Shown: in pieces, positions 8,984 through 18,436 of the stretch
How positions within the stretch are numbered: position 1 is the first letter of the stretch
Layout of the letters: the number at the start of each line of letters is the position of its first letter
NCBI RefSeq assembly: GCF_012849555.1
Contig: NZ_CP051685.1
Span: 5,518,001-5,582,000 of the forward strand
DNA length: 64,000 nt
Reading direction: 5' to 3'
Origin: Massilia forsythiae
Lineage (GTDB): Bacteria; Pseudomonadota; Gammaproteobacteria; Burkholderiales; Burkholderiaceae_D
Translations under genes and position numbers: made by a program
Notes under the pieces: generated by a model
Told to the model about the DNA's origin: nothing
What the model saw: the letters and a program-made list of their open reading frames with translations, nothing else
Databases searched by the model: none

Positions 8984-9013
8984 AAAGGGAGGCCTCGGCC
9001 TCCCTTTCCGTTT
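8984..9013. terminator. Bidirectional terminator between decarboxylase and dcd
   Basis: The stem AAAGGGAGGC / GCCTCCCTTT (8984-8993, 8998-9007) closes on CTCG. It is followed by CCGTTTT on the plus strand and by a T-run on the minus strand. It separates the convergent decarboxylase and dcd genes. Confidence 0.85.
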
Positions 9014-9029
9014 TAGGTCTCCGGCAATG

Positions 9030-9596
9030 TCAAGTCTTCGGTAACGTGACGCCGCTCTGTCCCTGGTACTTGCCGCCGCGGTCCTTGTACGAGGTCTCGC
9101 ACACTTCGTCGCTTTCGAAGAACAGCACCTGGGCGCAGCCCTCGCCGGCGTAGATCTTGGCCGGCAGCGGCGTGGTGTTCGAGAATTCCAGCGTCACGTA
9201 GCCTTCCCACTCCGGCTCGAACGGCGTCACGTTGACGATGATGCCGCAGCGCGCATAGGTCGACTTGCCCAGGCACACGGTCAGCACGTTGCGCGGGATG
9301 CGGAAGTATTCGATGGTGCGCGCCAGCGCGAACGAGTTCGGCGGGATAATGCAGACGTCGCTCTTCACGTCGACGAACGAATTCGAATCGAAGTTCTTCG
9401 GATCGACGATGGTGCTGTTGATGTTGGTGAAGACCTTGAACTCGTCGGCGCAGCGGATGTCGTAGCCGTACGAGGAGGTGCCCCACGAAATGATGCGGCG
9501 GCCGTCGCTCTCGCGCACCTGGTTGGGTGCGAACGGCTCGATCATGCCGTGCTCTTCCGCCATGCGGCGGATCCATTTGTCGCTCTTGATGCTCAT
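9030..9596 (-). CDS. dcd: dCTP deaminase
   Basis: 188 residues, the normal Dcd length. It deaminates dCTP to dUTP, feeding dUMP to thymidylate synthase, whose gene lies 5 kb away. Signatures: [30 protein letters not shown], the catalytic segment [23 protein letters not shown] with its Arg and Glu, and the nucleotide-closing C-terminal tail [15 protein letters not shown]. The start [13 protein letters not shown] is typical. The ribosome binding site is weak. It is transcribed convergently with the decarboxylase and downstream of the hydrolase gene on the same strand, with a 41-nt gap, so the two may share a transcript. Confidence 0.97.
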   Translation of the reverse strand: MSIKSDKWIRRMAEEHGMIEPFAPNQVRESDGRRIISWGTSSYGYDIRCADEFKVFTNINSTIVDPKNFDSNSFVDVKSDVCIIPPNSFALARTIEYFRIPRNVLTVCLGKSTYARCGIIVNVTPFEPEWEGYVTLEFSNTTPLPAKIYAGEGCAQVLFFESDEVCETSYKDRGGKYQGQSGVTLPKT

Positions 9597-9637
9597 CGTC
9601 GAACTGCTCTCGTAATGGGGAAGTGAAGCCCGCGATT

Positions 9638-10495
9638 CTACGCGAAAAGCGAACCGCGGTCGTGGGCCAGGCCCTGGCGGCTGCCCTGCATGCGTCCGCC
9701 GCCCTGCGCCAGCAGGCGCCCGATCATCTCGCGCGTGAGGTGCGCGGTCAGCTGCGGCGACTCCATCGGGTACAGGTGCGTCCCCTCGATCATCACCAGG
9801 TTGCGCCCCACCAGCTTGCGCGTGGCGGCCATGCCGGCCTGGCGCAGCTCCTCCGACTCGGTGCCGGCGATGAAGCCGATCGGCAGCGGATACGGCGCGC
9901 GCAGTACGCGTCCCATGTCGTGCGGCAGCGTGGCGTAGATGTCGGCTTCGATCTCGCGCGAGAAGCGCAGCTGCACGCCGTCCGGGTGCGGCACCAGGCC
10001 GTGCTGCAGGTAGTCGTCGAGCGCACCCGGCGCCCAGGCATGGAAGATGGACTTGGCGTGGAAGTGGTCGAACGCCGCCTCGCGCGACGGCCAGGTGGTG
10101 CGGCGGCGCTGCGCGATTCCGCCCGGCGACAGGCGCCGCCCCAGGCCGAGCGCCTTGGCCGCGTGCCAGGCCAGCGCGCGCCAGCCCGCCACCACCGGCG
10201 AATCGAGCATCACCACGCAGCGCGCCAGCTCGGGGCGGCGCCACGCAGCCAGCATGCCGATGGCGCCGCCCAGCGAGTGCCCGAGCAGGATCGCCGGCCG
10301 GTCGTACGCTGCCAGCTGGGCGATCAGTTCGTCCACCAGCGCATGCCAGTTGTCGCCGACCGGATAGCGCGGATCGTGGCCGAGCATGTCGGTCAGGCGC
10401 ACGTCGAAATCGCGGCGCAGGTCATCGAGCATCCTGCCGTACGAGCCCGACGGATAGCTGTTCCCGTGCGTGAAGTGCAGCAGTGGTTTGGTCAT
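9638..10495 (-). CDS. Alpha/beta hydrolase
   Basis: 285 residues from the ATG at 10495 ([13 protein letters not shown]). An upstream in-frame start at 10555 would add 20 residues but has no better ribosome binding site. The HG oxyanion motif ([13 protein letters not shown]) and nucleophile elbow [12 protein letters not shown] (Ser74) are clear. A C-terminal catalytic His is likely in [12 protein letters not shown]. This is a cytoplasmic esterase or lipase-like enzyme of the MhpC/pimeloyl-ester type; the substrate is unknown. It precedes dcd with a short gap. No pathway genes around it help assign a role. Confidence 0.88.
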   Translation of the reverse strand: MTKPLLHFTHGNSYPSGSYGRMLDDLRRDFDVRLTDMLGHDPRYPVGDNWHALVDELIAQLAAYDRPAILLGHSLGGAIGMLAAWRRPELARCVVMLDSPVVAGWRALAWHAAKALGLGRRLSPGGIAQRRRTTWPSREAAFDHFHAKSIFHAWAPGALDDYLQHGLVPHPDGVQLRFSREIEADIYATLPHDMGRVLRAPYPLPIGFIAGTESEELRQAGMAATRKLVGRNLVMIEGTHLYPMESPQLTAHLTREMIGRLLAQGGGRMQGSRQGLAHDRGSLFA

Positions 10496-10624
10496 GGCAG
10501 CGGCGGACGGAGTAAATACGAGGCGCCATTGTAATGGCTTTGCCGCGCCCGGCAACCTGGATTAGAAGGAAACACCTACACGCCGGCAAGGAAACCGCGC
10601 GGCGCGGCGTGCCCGCGCATCTTC

Positions 10625-11272
10625 TCAACGGCCCGGCGGCGGGCCGGGCGGACGCTCCTTGCGCAGCTGCTCGCGCTGTTCCGCGGTCAGCACGGCCAGC
10701 ACCTGCGCATGGGTGCGCGCCTGCAGCACGATGCCGGCGGCGATGGCCTGGCCCAGGTTGCGCGCCAGGTTGCTGGCGCGGGTCTCGTCGAAGCTGCCGC
10801 TCTGTCCCATCTCGCGCAGCGCCTCGCGCGCCTTGCGTTCGGCCTTGTCCTGTTCGCGGCGCTGCGGCGCGGCCGCATGCATGACGGCGAACAGCTTGTC
10901 CTGCTGGGCTTCGCTCAGTTGCAGGCGATGCAGGCCGTGCATGCCGGACGGGCCGCCGTGACCGAAGGGCATGTCCGGACCAGGTGCTCCTGGTCCGTGT
11001 CCGCCGAAACCTTCATCCGGGCCGCCATCGGGCCCGCCGCCTTCACCGTGGCCGCGCCGGTCCGGGCCGTGGCCGTCCGGACCGCGCTCGTCCACGCCGC
11101 GCTCCGGGCGTGCGCCGGCGTCGCCGCCGGGAGCGTGCTCCATGGCGGCCGTCGATCCTGCTGCCGGCGCGGCGGCGTCGGCCGTGGCGAATGCGCAGGC
11201 GGGGTTGGCGAAGCAGGCGGCGGCCCCGGCGGCGAACAGCGCGGCCGCCACGGATTGGCGAGTGAATTTCAT
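10625..11272 (-). CDS. Spy/CpxP-family periplasmic protein with Gly/His/Asp-rich segment
   Basis: 215 residues. A signal peptide (MKFTRQSVAAALFAAGAAACFANPACA) is followed by an unusual low-complexity stretch, about residues 45-110, rich in Gly, Pro, Asp and His (for example GPDGGPDEGFGGHGPGAPGP). The C-terminal helical domain carries two LTxxQ-like motifs, LSEAQQDKLFAVMH and LTAEQREQLRKERPP, the hallmark of CpxP, Spy and relatives. These act as periplasmic chaperones and CpxP also inhibits the CpxA kinase. The gene is divergent from the cpxR-like gene and shares a promoter region containing an exact CpxR box. AAGGAT precedes the ATG by 7 nt. The His/Asp-rich part might bind metal (inference). 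Confidence 0.85.
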   Translation of the reverse strand: MKFTRQSVAAALFAAGAAACFANPACAFATADAAAPAAGSTAAMEHAPGGDAGARPERGVDERGPDGHGPDRRGHGEGGGPDGGPDEGFGGHGPGAPGPDMPFGHGGPSGMHGLHRLQLSEAQQDKLFAVMHAAAPQRREQDKAERKAREALREMGQSGSFDETRASNLARNLGQAIAAGIVLQARTHAQVLAVLTAEQREQLRKERPPGPPPGR

Positions 11273-11320
11273 GTGTTACATCCTTGTCAGTTTGGAACGG
11301 CCATTCTCGTCGGCGCCCGT

Positions 11321-11356
11321 GTTAAGTGGTGTTAGTCCGTTGTAAATCGGGGTAAA
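11321..11356. promoter_or_regulatory. CpxR boxes in divergent Spy/CpxP - cpxR promoter
   Basis: GTAAA-TCGGG-GTAAA at 11342-11356 matches the E. coli CpxR consensus GTAAA-N5-GTAAA exactly. A degenerate copy, GTTAA-GTGGT-GTTAG, lies at 11321-11335, exactly 21 bp away (two helical turns). They sit between the Spy/CpxP start (11272) and the response regulator start (11408), consistent with control of both and with autoregulation. Confidence 0.75.
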
Positions 11357-11407
11357 GACATGCTCCTTCCAATCAGCAGGTTTCCCGGGTTTTGCTAAGA
11401 TGCGAGC

Positions 11408-12094
<687 letters not shown>

Positions 12095-12096
12095 CG

Positions 12097-13833
12097 ATGG
12101 GCCGGCTGTTCTGGAAGTTCTTCCTGTCCATCCTGCTGGCGCAGGTGGCCGCCACGATCGGCATCGGCGGCACCGTCTGGCTGCGCGACCAGGCGCGCCA
12201 GCGCGGCACCGAGCCGACGCTGGATGTCGGCCCGCCCGCCGTGATCATGCTGGACGCCGCCAAGGCCACGCTCAAGCACGCCGGCGTGGGCGGCCTGCGC
12301 GAACTGGCCGCCACCAGCCGGCGCGTGCGCCTGTTCGTGCTGGATGCGAGCGGCCACGAACTGCTGGGGCGCAGCGTGCCGGCCAAGCTGCGCGAGGAAG
12401 TCGAGCGCACGCTCGAAGGCCAGGGCCAGGCGCACGCGGTGGCGCGCCTGACCGCGCCGGACGGCCAGCGCTACCTGGCGTTCGCGTCGCGCATGCCGTA
12501 TGGCGTACGCACGGGCACGGGCGGCGCTGCGGGCGAGAAAGCAAGCGACCAGGCGGCCGGGAGCAGCATGGACAAGGCCGGGATCGACAAGGCCGGCAGC
12601 GGCAATGCGGCGCCGGCGGGTACCGACGGCAGCGGCGCATCCCGGGGCGGCACGGCCGCGCAGCCGCCGCAGCGCGCCCGGCGCAGCAATGGCGGCAACG
12701 GCAGCGCCGGTGACGGCGGCGCCGATGGCGCCGACGCCGATCCAGGCAACGGGCCGGACGGCGCATTCGGCGGGGCGCCGGGCGCCGGATTCGGCGGTCC
12801 GCCTGCAGGCTTCGGCGGCGGACCCGGTTTCGGCGGCGATGGCGGCCCCGGCGGACCGGGCGGCCCCGGCATGGGTCCGGGCATGGGCGGCGGTATGTTC
12901 GGCCTGCCGCCCGACTTCGGCCGCCACATCGGCCGCTGGCTGCCGATCGTCGCCGCCACGCTGGCCAGCCTGCTGTTCGCCGTGCTGCTGGCCTGGTACT
13001 TCTCGCGGCCGATCCGGGCGCTGCGCAGCGCCTTCGAATCGGCCGCCGCCGGCGACCTGGCGCCCAAGTTCGCGGCGTCGACCTTCGCGGTCGGCGGCGA
13101 CGAGCTGGCCGAACTCGGCCACGACTTCGACCGCATGAGCGCCCAGCTGCGCACCCTGATGGAAGGCCAGCGCCGCCTGCTGCACGACGTCTCGCACGAG
13201 CTGCGCTCGCCGCTGGCGCGCCTGCAGGCGGCGATCGGCCTGGCGCACCAGCAGCCGGACAAGGTGCACGCCTCGCTGGAGCGCATCGAGCGCGAGAGCG
13301 TGCGCATGGACCGCCTGGTGGGCGAGCTGCTGACCCTGTCGCGCCTGGAAGCCAGCAGCGCGCTGCCGGCCATCGACACCATCGACCTGGTCGAGATGGT
13401 CGACCAGATCGCCGACGATGCCCGCTTCGAGGCCGGCGCCCGCATCGACGTCGACGCGCCGGTGCCGGTGGCGGTGCGCGGCGCCCCCGACCTGCTGTGG
13501 AGCGCGGTCGAGAACATCATGCGCAACGCGGTCAAGCACGGCGGCGCCGACAATGCGGTCGAGGTGGCGCTGCATCCGGACCACGGCCAGGTGCACATCG
13601 AGGTGCTGGACCGCGGGCCGGGCATCGCCGAGGAGCATTTGGGCGACGTGTTCGAACCCTTCTTCCGCTCGAACCCGACCCGCAACAACGTCGACGGGCA
13701 CGGCCTCGGCATGGCCATCGCCAAGCGCGTGGTGGACACCCACGGCGGCAGCATCACCGCCGCCAACCGCGAGGGCGGCGGGCTGCGCGTGACGATTTCC
13801 CTGCCGCGCGAGCTGCGGGAGCCGCAGGGCTAA
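12097..13833 (+). CDS. cpxA: Sensor histidine kinase, CpxA-like, with long Gly-rich periplasmic insert
   Basis: 578 residues, over 100 more than E. coli CpxA. Order: membrane helix 1 (about 7-28), periplasmic region, a low-complexity Gly/Ala/Pro/Asp insert (about 135-268, e.g. GFGGPPAGFGGGPGFGGDGG), membrane helix 2 (about 283-304, WLPIVAATLASLLFAVLLAWYF), HAMP, the phospho-acceptor His367 in HDVSHELRSPLARL, and an ATPase domain with N-box NIMRNAVKHGG, DRGPGI and GHGLGMAIAKRVV. It starts 2 nt after cpxR. The insert resembles in composition the low-complexity segment of the neighbouring Spy/CpxP protein. The gene ends in a 3-bp convergent overlap with the helicase gene. Confidence 0.9.
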   Translation: MGRLFWKFFLSILLAQVAATIGIGGTVWLRDQARQRGTEPTLDVGPPAVIMLDAAKATLKHAGVGGLRELAATSRRVRLFVLDASGHELLGRSVPAKLREEVERTLEGQGQAHAVARLTAPDGQRYLAFASRMPYGVRTGTGGAAGEKASDQAAGSSMDKAGIDKAGSGNAAPAGTDGSGASRGGTAAQPPQRARRSNGGNGSAGDGGADGADADPGNGPDGAFGGAPGAGFGGPPAGFGGGPGFGGDGGPGGPGGPGMGPGMGGGMFGLPPDFGRHIGRWLPIVAATLASLLFAVLLAWYFSRPIRALRSAFESAAAGDLAPKFAASTFAVGGDELAELGHDFDRMSAQLRTLMEGQRRLLHDVSHELRSPLARLQAAIGLAHQQPDKVHASLERIERESVRMDRLVGELLTLSRLEASSALPAIDTIDLVEMVDQIADDARFEAGARIDVDAPVPVAVRGAPDLLWSAVENIMRNAVKHGGADNAVEVALHPDHGQVHIEVLDRGPGIAEEHLGDVFEPFFRSNPTRNNVDGHGLGMAIAKRVVDTHGGSITAANREGGGLRVTISLPRELREPQG

Positions 13834-16800
13834 CCCGGCAGCGCCTCCGCCAGCGCCGCGCCGAACACGGTGCGGCGCCAGGCGTCGCGATTGCCGATCA
13901 CCACCAGGCGCCGGCGCGCGCGCGTGACGGCGACGTTGACGATGTTCGGCCGGCTGCCGGCCCACTGGCGCGCGCGCCCGCTCCTGCCGCCCAGCACGAA
14001 CAGCACCGTATCGCATTCCTTGCCCTGGAAGGTGTGGACCGTGCCGACGTGGGTCTTCAGCCACTCGGCCACCACCTCGTCGCCGGCGCCGCCGGCCCAT
14101 TCGCGCTGGCGCTCGCGCAGCAGCGCGGCGACGCCGTCCGCCGCCGAGACGAACGGCGACACCACGAACAGGTCGGGCAGGCCGTGCGTGCCGGTGGTAG
14201 CGCCCTGGCGCCGGCAGCGCAGCACCAGCTCGAGCGCGGCCTGGCCCTCGGCGCGGTTGAAGTGGTCGACGAAGTCGTCGTTGTCGACGTGGATCCAGCG
14301 CGAAGGCCCGAGCAGCGGCCGTTCGGCGGTGGCGGCTGCCTCCTGGGCCGGGTCCATGCCGTCCACCATCTTGCCGTTGTAGGCGATCCGGTTCGACAGC
14401 GAGAACATCGGCTCGGCGCAGCGCCGGTGCACGCGCAGCGGCGAGCCGACCCACAGCGCCGCGCCGTCGTGCTGCACGACCTCGGCGCCGAAGCGGTTGC
14501 CGCGGTCGGCCAGGTGCTGCGCCGACCAGCGCGTGAGCGCATGCCGCTCGGGCGCGCCGTGGTGCGCCAGGATCGCCAGGTCGAGCTGCGCATCCATGCG
14601 GATCACCGGCTCCACCTGCAGCGGGTCGCCGACCACCAGCGCGCGCCTGGAGCGCCAGAACGCGCCCAGCGCGTGCGCCGGCACCGCCTGGCCGGCCTCG
14701 TCGACCAGCAGCAGGCCGAGCTGGCCCTCGCCCAGGTCCTTGAAGCAGCGCGCGAACGAGGCGAAGGTGCTCGACACCACCGGCACCACCATGAAGAAGG
14801 TGGCCCACAGGTGCGGCGCGATGGCGGGCAGGTGCGGCGCCAGGAACGGCTGCCCTTCCAGCATCGCCAGCGCCAGGCGGAAGTTGGTCTCGAAGGCCTT
14901 GCCCGCATTTTTCACGAAGGCGCGCTGCAGGCGCAGCGCTTCCACGAACAGCGCCGCGCGCGCCGCATGCAGGCGCGCATTGCTGCGCGGCAGGCGCTTG
15001 TGCTGCTCCTCCACCGGCAGCGCGGCGAAGGCGGCCGGATCGAACGCCGCTTCGCCGAGCGCGGCGCGCAGGCGCGTCCGTTCGCGTTCGAGCTCGAGGC
15101 CGGCCGCCTGCGCCGCCGCCTGCGCCGCCTGCGCCCCCTCGTGCGCGCGGCGCAGCTCGGCCGAACGCTGCTGGTACTGCAGCGCGCCGCGCTTGACCCC
15201 GGCCATTTCGGTGCGCAGCGCATCGCGGCCCTGGTCCAGCGCCCGGCGCTGCGCCTGGAAGCCGGCGTAGCCGCGCGTGCCCAGCAAGGCGCCGACGATG
15301 CGCCTGAAGAAGCCCCACGCGTCTTCCAGCCGGTCGTGCTCCGCCAGGTTGGCGTCGCGGCGCGCGCGGATGTCCTGTTCCCGGGTCTCCCAGACCTGCT
15401 CGGCCTGGCGCGCCGCGCCGTGGGCGGCGCCGGCCCGCTCCACCTCGGCGGCGGCGGCGTGCTGGCGCTTGCGCGCATCGCGCAGGGACGCGTCGAGGCG
15501 GTCGTAGGCCACGATCTCGGCCTGCAGCGCCTGCACCGCGTGCAGCGCCGCGGCGAAGCGCCGGCGCGCCGTGGTCCAGTCGGTTTCCTCAAGCGGCAAG
15601 CCTTCCAGCGCGCGCGCGATGCCGAACATGCCGTGCCGGCCCAGCTCGAACGCCGCCCGGTTGCGGTTGGCCTTCTTGCCGAGCGGGACCGAGATCAGGC
15701 CCCAGCTCTTCACCAGACCGGCCTGCGCGGCCTCCGTCTCGTCCTCGCCCTCGCCCGCCGCCTTCGGCGCCGGCGCCAGCACCGCGTCGGCGGTGGCGGC
15801 GAAATAATCGAAGGGCTGGCCGTCGACGCTGGCCAGGGCCGGGTCGATCCTGGCCGCGCTCGGCAGGTCGCGCGTGATGTTCTCGACGGCGTTGTTGTTG
15901 GAACTGGCGACCACGATGCCGAAGTCCAGCAGCCGCTCGTCGACGGCGAAGCTGCTGCCCGCCAGCGCCGCGCCACCGTTGAAGGCGGGGTAGGCGATCG
16001 TGCCCGGCCCCTTGGCGAAGGCCTGCGCCGGATCGTCGAAACCGGCCATCAGCGTGGCGCGCTCGACGATGCGGGCGGCGATCACGTCCATCAGCAGCGT
16101 GGTCTTGCCGGTGCCGGGCGGCCCGTTCACCGAAAAGATGCCGCCGTCGCGCACCGTCTCGAAGCAGCCGTTCACCGCCACCTGCTGCATCATGAACAGC
16201 GGGAAGCGCGACGGCCAGCGCCCGGCCGGAAAGCGCGCCGGATGCAGCAGCTGGTCGATCACGTCGAGCCGGGTGACGTCGATGCGCTGGCCGCCGGGCT
16301 TGTCGCGCGACCGCTCGCCGTCCAGGTAGCGCGCCACCTGCGGCGCGTACTCGCCGCGTTCGGCCGCGTCCGCGATGCGCTCGAGGTCCTCGACGTAGAA
16401 CGAGTTAATCGGCGCCAGCTCGGGCGGATGGCGCAGCGGCTTGCCGTCCTTGCGCACGGTCGTCACGCGCTGCACGCACAACTGCTCGCGCGCCATCAGT
16501 TCGGCCGGCCCCCACGCCAGTTGCGCGCACAGGGTGTCGACCAGCGCGGCGAACCAGGCGCCGTCGACCCCGCCGCCGGCGCGCGCGGCGCGGTTGGCGG
16601 CAAAGTCGGCCAGCAGCGCCTCGAGTTCGTCGTGGCGCATGCGCGTGCCGTGCTTCTTCGCCGCGAAGGCGACGGCGAACGCCGCCACCTGCAGGGTATC
16701 GAGGTCGGGCATGCCGTGCGCGTCGACTTCGACCGCGCACAGGAAGGTACGGCCGCTGTCGGGGCGCGCCTGGTTGCCGTCGTAATGTTCGTCCGGCGCC

Positions 16801-17090
16801 GGCGGGCGGTATTGCGCGCGCAGCTCGTGTTCCAGGATGGCGCGGTCGACCAGGCCGAAGTAGACGAAATATTTGTGATCGTCGTTGAACAGGCCGGCCT
16901 GGCCGCGGCCGCGCGCCGGTTCGCGCGCATCGGCGGACGGCGGCTGTCCGGACTGTGCTTCCCACGGCATGCGGTCCTGGTAGCGGCAGGTCTTGATGCT
17001 GCCGTTGGCGCGCGTGCGCGGCAAGTCGGGATAGACAAGCGATTCGACCTCCAGCCAGTAGCGCACGGTGGGGAAATAGCTGTTGGTCAT
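13830..17090 (-). CDS. UPF1-like superfamily 1 helicase with coiled-coil insertion
   Basis: 1086 residues from the ATG at 17090; an earlier in-frame start at 17132 would add 14. Motif I is FSVNGPPGTGKTTLLMD (about residue 325), motif II LLLVDEAGQAVPAHAL (about 795), motif III ALVVGDPLQVEPV, motif V VGTVHTFQGKECDTVLFVLG (about 1015) and motif VI VNVAVTRARRRLVVIGN (about 1053), the AAA_11/AAA_12 pattern. Between motifs I and II lies a 200-residue Ala/Glu/Arg-rich region (about 510-680), predicted coiled-coil. The first 300 residues are unassigned and start YFPTVRYWLEVESL. Family members unwind RNA or DNA; bacterial stand-alone versions are little studied and some occur in phage defence. No partner gene is adjacent. 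Confidence 0.85.
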   Translation of the reverse strand: MTNSYFPTVRYWLEVESLVYPDLPRTRANGSIKTCRYQDRMPWEAQSGQPPSADAREPARGRGQAGLFNDDHKYFVYFGLVDRAILEHELRAQYRPPAPDEHYDGNQARPDSGRTFLCAVEVDAHGMPDLDTLQVAAFAVAFAAKKHGTRMRHDELEALLADFAANRAARAGGGVDGAWFAALVDTLCAQLAWGPAELMAREQLCVQRVTTVRKDGKPLRHPPELAPINSFYVEDLERIADAAERGEYAPQVARYLDGERSRDKPGGQRIDVTRLDVIDQLLHPARFPAGRWPSRFPLFMMQQVAVNGCFETVRDGGIFSVNGPPGTGKTTLLMDVIAARIVERATLMAGFDDPAQAFAKGPGTIAYPAFNGGAALAGSSFAVDERLLDFGIVVASSNNNAVENITRDLPSAARIDPALASVDGQPFDYFAATADAVLAPAPKAAGEGEDETEAAQAGLVKSWGLISVPLGKKANRNRAAFELGRHGMFGIARALEGLPLEETDWTTARRRFAAALHAVQALQAEIVAYDRLDASLRDARKRQHAAAAEVERAGAAHGAARQAEQVWETREQDIRARRDANLAEHDRLEDAWGFFRRIVGALLGTRGYAGFQAQRRALDQGRDALRTEMAGVKRGALQYQQRSAELRRAHEGAQAAQAAAQAAGLELERERTRLRAALGEAAFDPAAFAALPVEEQHKRLPRSNARLHAARAALFVEALRLQRAFVKNAGKAFETNFRLALAMLEGQPFLAPHLPAIAPHLWATFFMVVPVVSSTFASFARCFKDLGEGQLGLLLVDEAGQAVPAHALGAFWRSRRALVVGDPLQVEPVIRMDAQLDLAILAHHGAPERHALTRWSAQHLADRGNRFGAEVVQHDGAALWVGSPLRVHRRCAEPMFSLSNRIAYNGKMVDGMDPAQEAAATAERPLLGPSRWIHVDNDDFVDHFNRAEGQAALELVLRCRRQGATTGTHGLPDLFVVSPFVSAADGVAALLRERQREWAGGAGDEVVAEWLKTHVGTVHTFQGKECDTVLFVLGGRSGRARQWAGSRPNIVNVAVTRARRRLVVIGNRDAWRRTVFGAALAEALPG

Positions 17091-17281
17091 GCTGGGTGAC
17101 GTGATCCATTCATAAGGGCGGCAATGTACCATTTAACCTGCATGGCGCGCGACTCTATTCGCCGCGGCGGCGCCTGCATACGGCAGGCGATTGTGTCCGA
17201 TTGTTACCGCCGTCAACCCGCCGCGCATGACGGCGTTATCTGCGCATGCACGTACGTTCGTGTGCCCGTTTCGAGAACCGC

Positions 17282-17641
17282 ATGAAAAAGAACCTGTTGA
17301 TCGCCGCCCTGAGCATCGCCATCGCGGCGCCGGTATTCGCCCAGACCACCGTCCCCAACCCGATGGCGCCGGCCGCGGCTCCCGCGCACGCCGCGGCGCC
17401 CGCTGCTTCCGCCACGCCCGCCACGCCCGCCGCTGCGCCGGCGGGCAAGGCCAAGGCCGCGCCGATGGAACAGGCCGCGGGCGGCGGCGCCGGCAAGGTA
17501 TGGGTGAACACCTCGAGCAAGGTGTATCACTGCGAAGGCGAAAAGTACTACGGCAAGACCAAGAAGGGCGAGTACCTGGCGGAAGCCGACGCCAAGGCCA
17601 AGGGCTACCACGGCGAGCACGGCAAGAGCTGCGCCAAATAA
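17282..17641 (+). CDS. Small secreted protein with WVNTxSxVYHCxGxxYYGKT domain
   Basis: 119 residues. A signal peptide ([20 protein letters not shown]) precedes a flexible Ala/Pro linker (about 21-70). A compact C-terminal domain of about 45 residues follows: [20 protein letters not shown], then [27 protein letters not shown]. The two conserved cysteines and 'WVN..S.VYHC....YYGKT..GEY' pattern recur in small exported proteins of Betaproteobacteria as I recall them; function is unknown. The ATG at 17282 directly precedes the signal peptide; an upstream in-frame ATG at 17246 would spoil it. It is monocistronic, divergent from the helicase gene. Confidence 0.75.
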   Translation: MKKNLLIAALSIAIAAPVFAQTTVPNPMAPAAAPAHAAAPAASATPATPAAAPAGKAKAAPMEQAAGGGAGKVWVNTSSKVYHCEGEKYYGKTKKGEYLAEADAKAKGYHGEHGKSCAK

Positions 17642-17718
17642 GCGCCGGCGGTCGCGCCCGGGACCGCCAGGGTTGGACCGCCGTCCTGCGCCGTCCTGTC
17701 AAGCTGCCTTAAGCCGCC

Positions 17719-18390
17719 TCATGGCGCCGGATTCATCCTGACGAGCGGGGTGGCGGCATCCATGGCCCGCAGTGAGGCCTCGCGCACCGGCCATGCGCGC
17801 ACGCGTTCCGGACATTTCTGCAAGGCGGCGTCGATGTCGGCCTTGGGTTGGCCCGATAGCAGCAGCATGCCAGGCACCGGGACCTGAAAGCCCAGCAGGT
17901 GCCGGCCATGCTCGCTGGTCAGCTTCAGTTTGCCCACATCGGTGATCTCTCCCGGCTTCACAATGAATGCGAGATTGAACTCGCTGGCGCGCTTGAACGA
18001 ATACGCGATGCCGCCAATGAAATAGGTGAACCCGTAAAAGCCGTAGCTTCCAGGCCGGAGCGGCACGCAAAAGCGCTTGCCCTTTTCAGCGCGCTCGGCG
18101 CGCTCGTAGTCGAATACCTGCCGCTGGAAGGTGGGGACACCGTAGTTGCCAATCGCCACGCTGTCTTCCCATGTCTTGTCGGCGCTGCGAAACTGAAGCA
18201 GCTGGGCATCGTACTCGTTCACGCAGCTGGCATCCGCGGGCTTGCACTGAATCGCAAAGGTGCCGACGACGTAGCCGCGCCCCGCTTCGGGAATATCGGC
18301 GACACGCTGCTGCTGTCGCTCTTCGATGGTGGAACAGCCGCCGAGCAGCAGCGCTGCTGCCACGCCGGCGATCGATAAACGGTAGTGCAT
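17719..18390 (-). CDS. Predicted outer-membrane or periplasmic lipoprotein
   Basis: 223 residues. The N-terminus MHYRLSIAGVAAALLLGGCSTIEERQ is a lipoprotein signal with lipobox LLGGC, so Cys19 should be lipidated. Position +2 is Ser, which in enterobacterial rules predicts outer-membrane sorting. The mature part contains AIQCKPADASCVNEYDAQLLQF, RFCVPLRPGSYGFYGFTYFIGG and LKLTSEHGRHLLGFQVPVPG, a beta-rich pattern reminiscent of small carboxypeptidase-like or DUF2846-type lipoproteins, but I cannot place it firmly. GGAGAT precedes the ATG by about 6 nt. It stands alone between comEC and the secreted-protein gene. Confidence 0.7.
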   Translation of the reverse strand: MHYRLSIAGVAAALLLGGCSTIEERQQQRVADIPEAGRGYVVGTFAIQCKPADASCVNEYDAQLLQFRSADKTWEDSVAIGNYGVPTFQRQVFDYERAERAEKGKRFCVPLRPGSYGFYGFTYFIGGIAYSFKRASEFNLAFIVKPGEITDVGKLKLTSEHGRHLLGFQVPVPGMLLLSGQPKADIDAALQKCPERVRAWPVREASLRAMDAATPLVRMNPAP

Positions 18391-18436
18391 GATGTCATCT
18401 CCACGTCAAAAAGATGACCTCATTATAATTGCATGT

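Noticed and set aside
13497-17099. A 1200-codon plus-strand ORF antisense to the helicase
   Set aside because: Low-complexity Arg/Gly/Ala sequence antisense to a protein with complete SF1 motifs; a codon-bias shadow.
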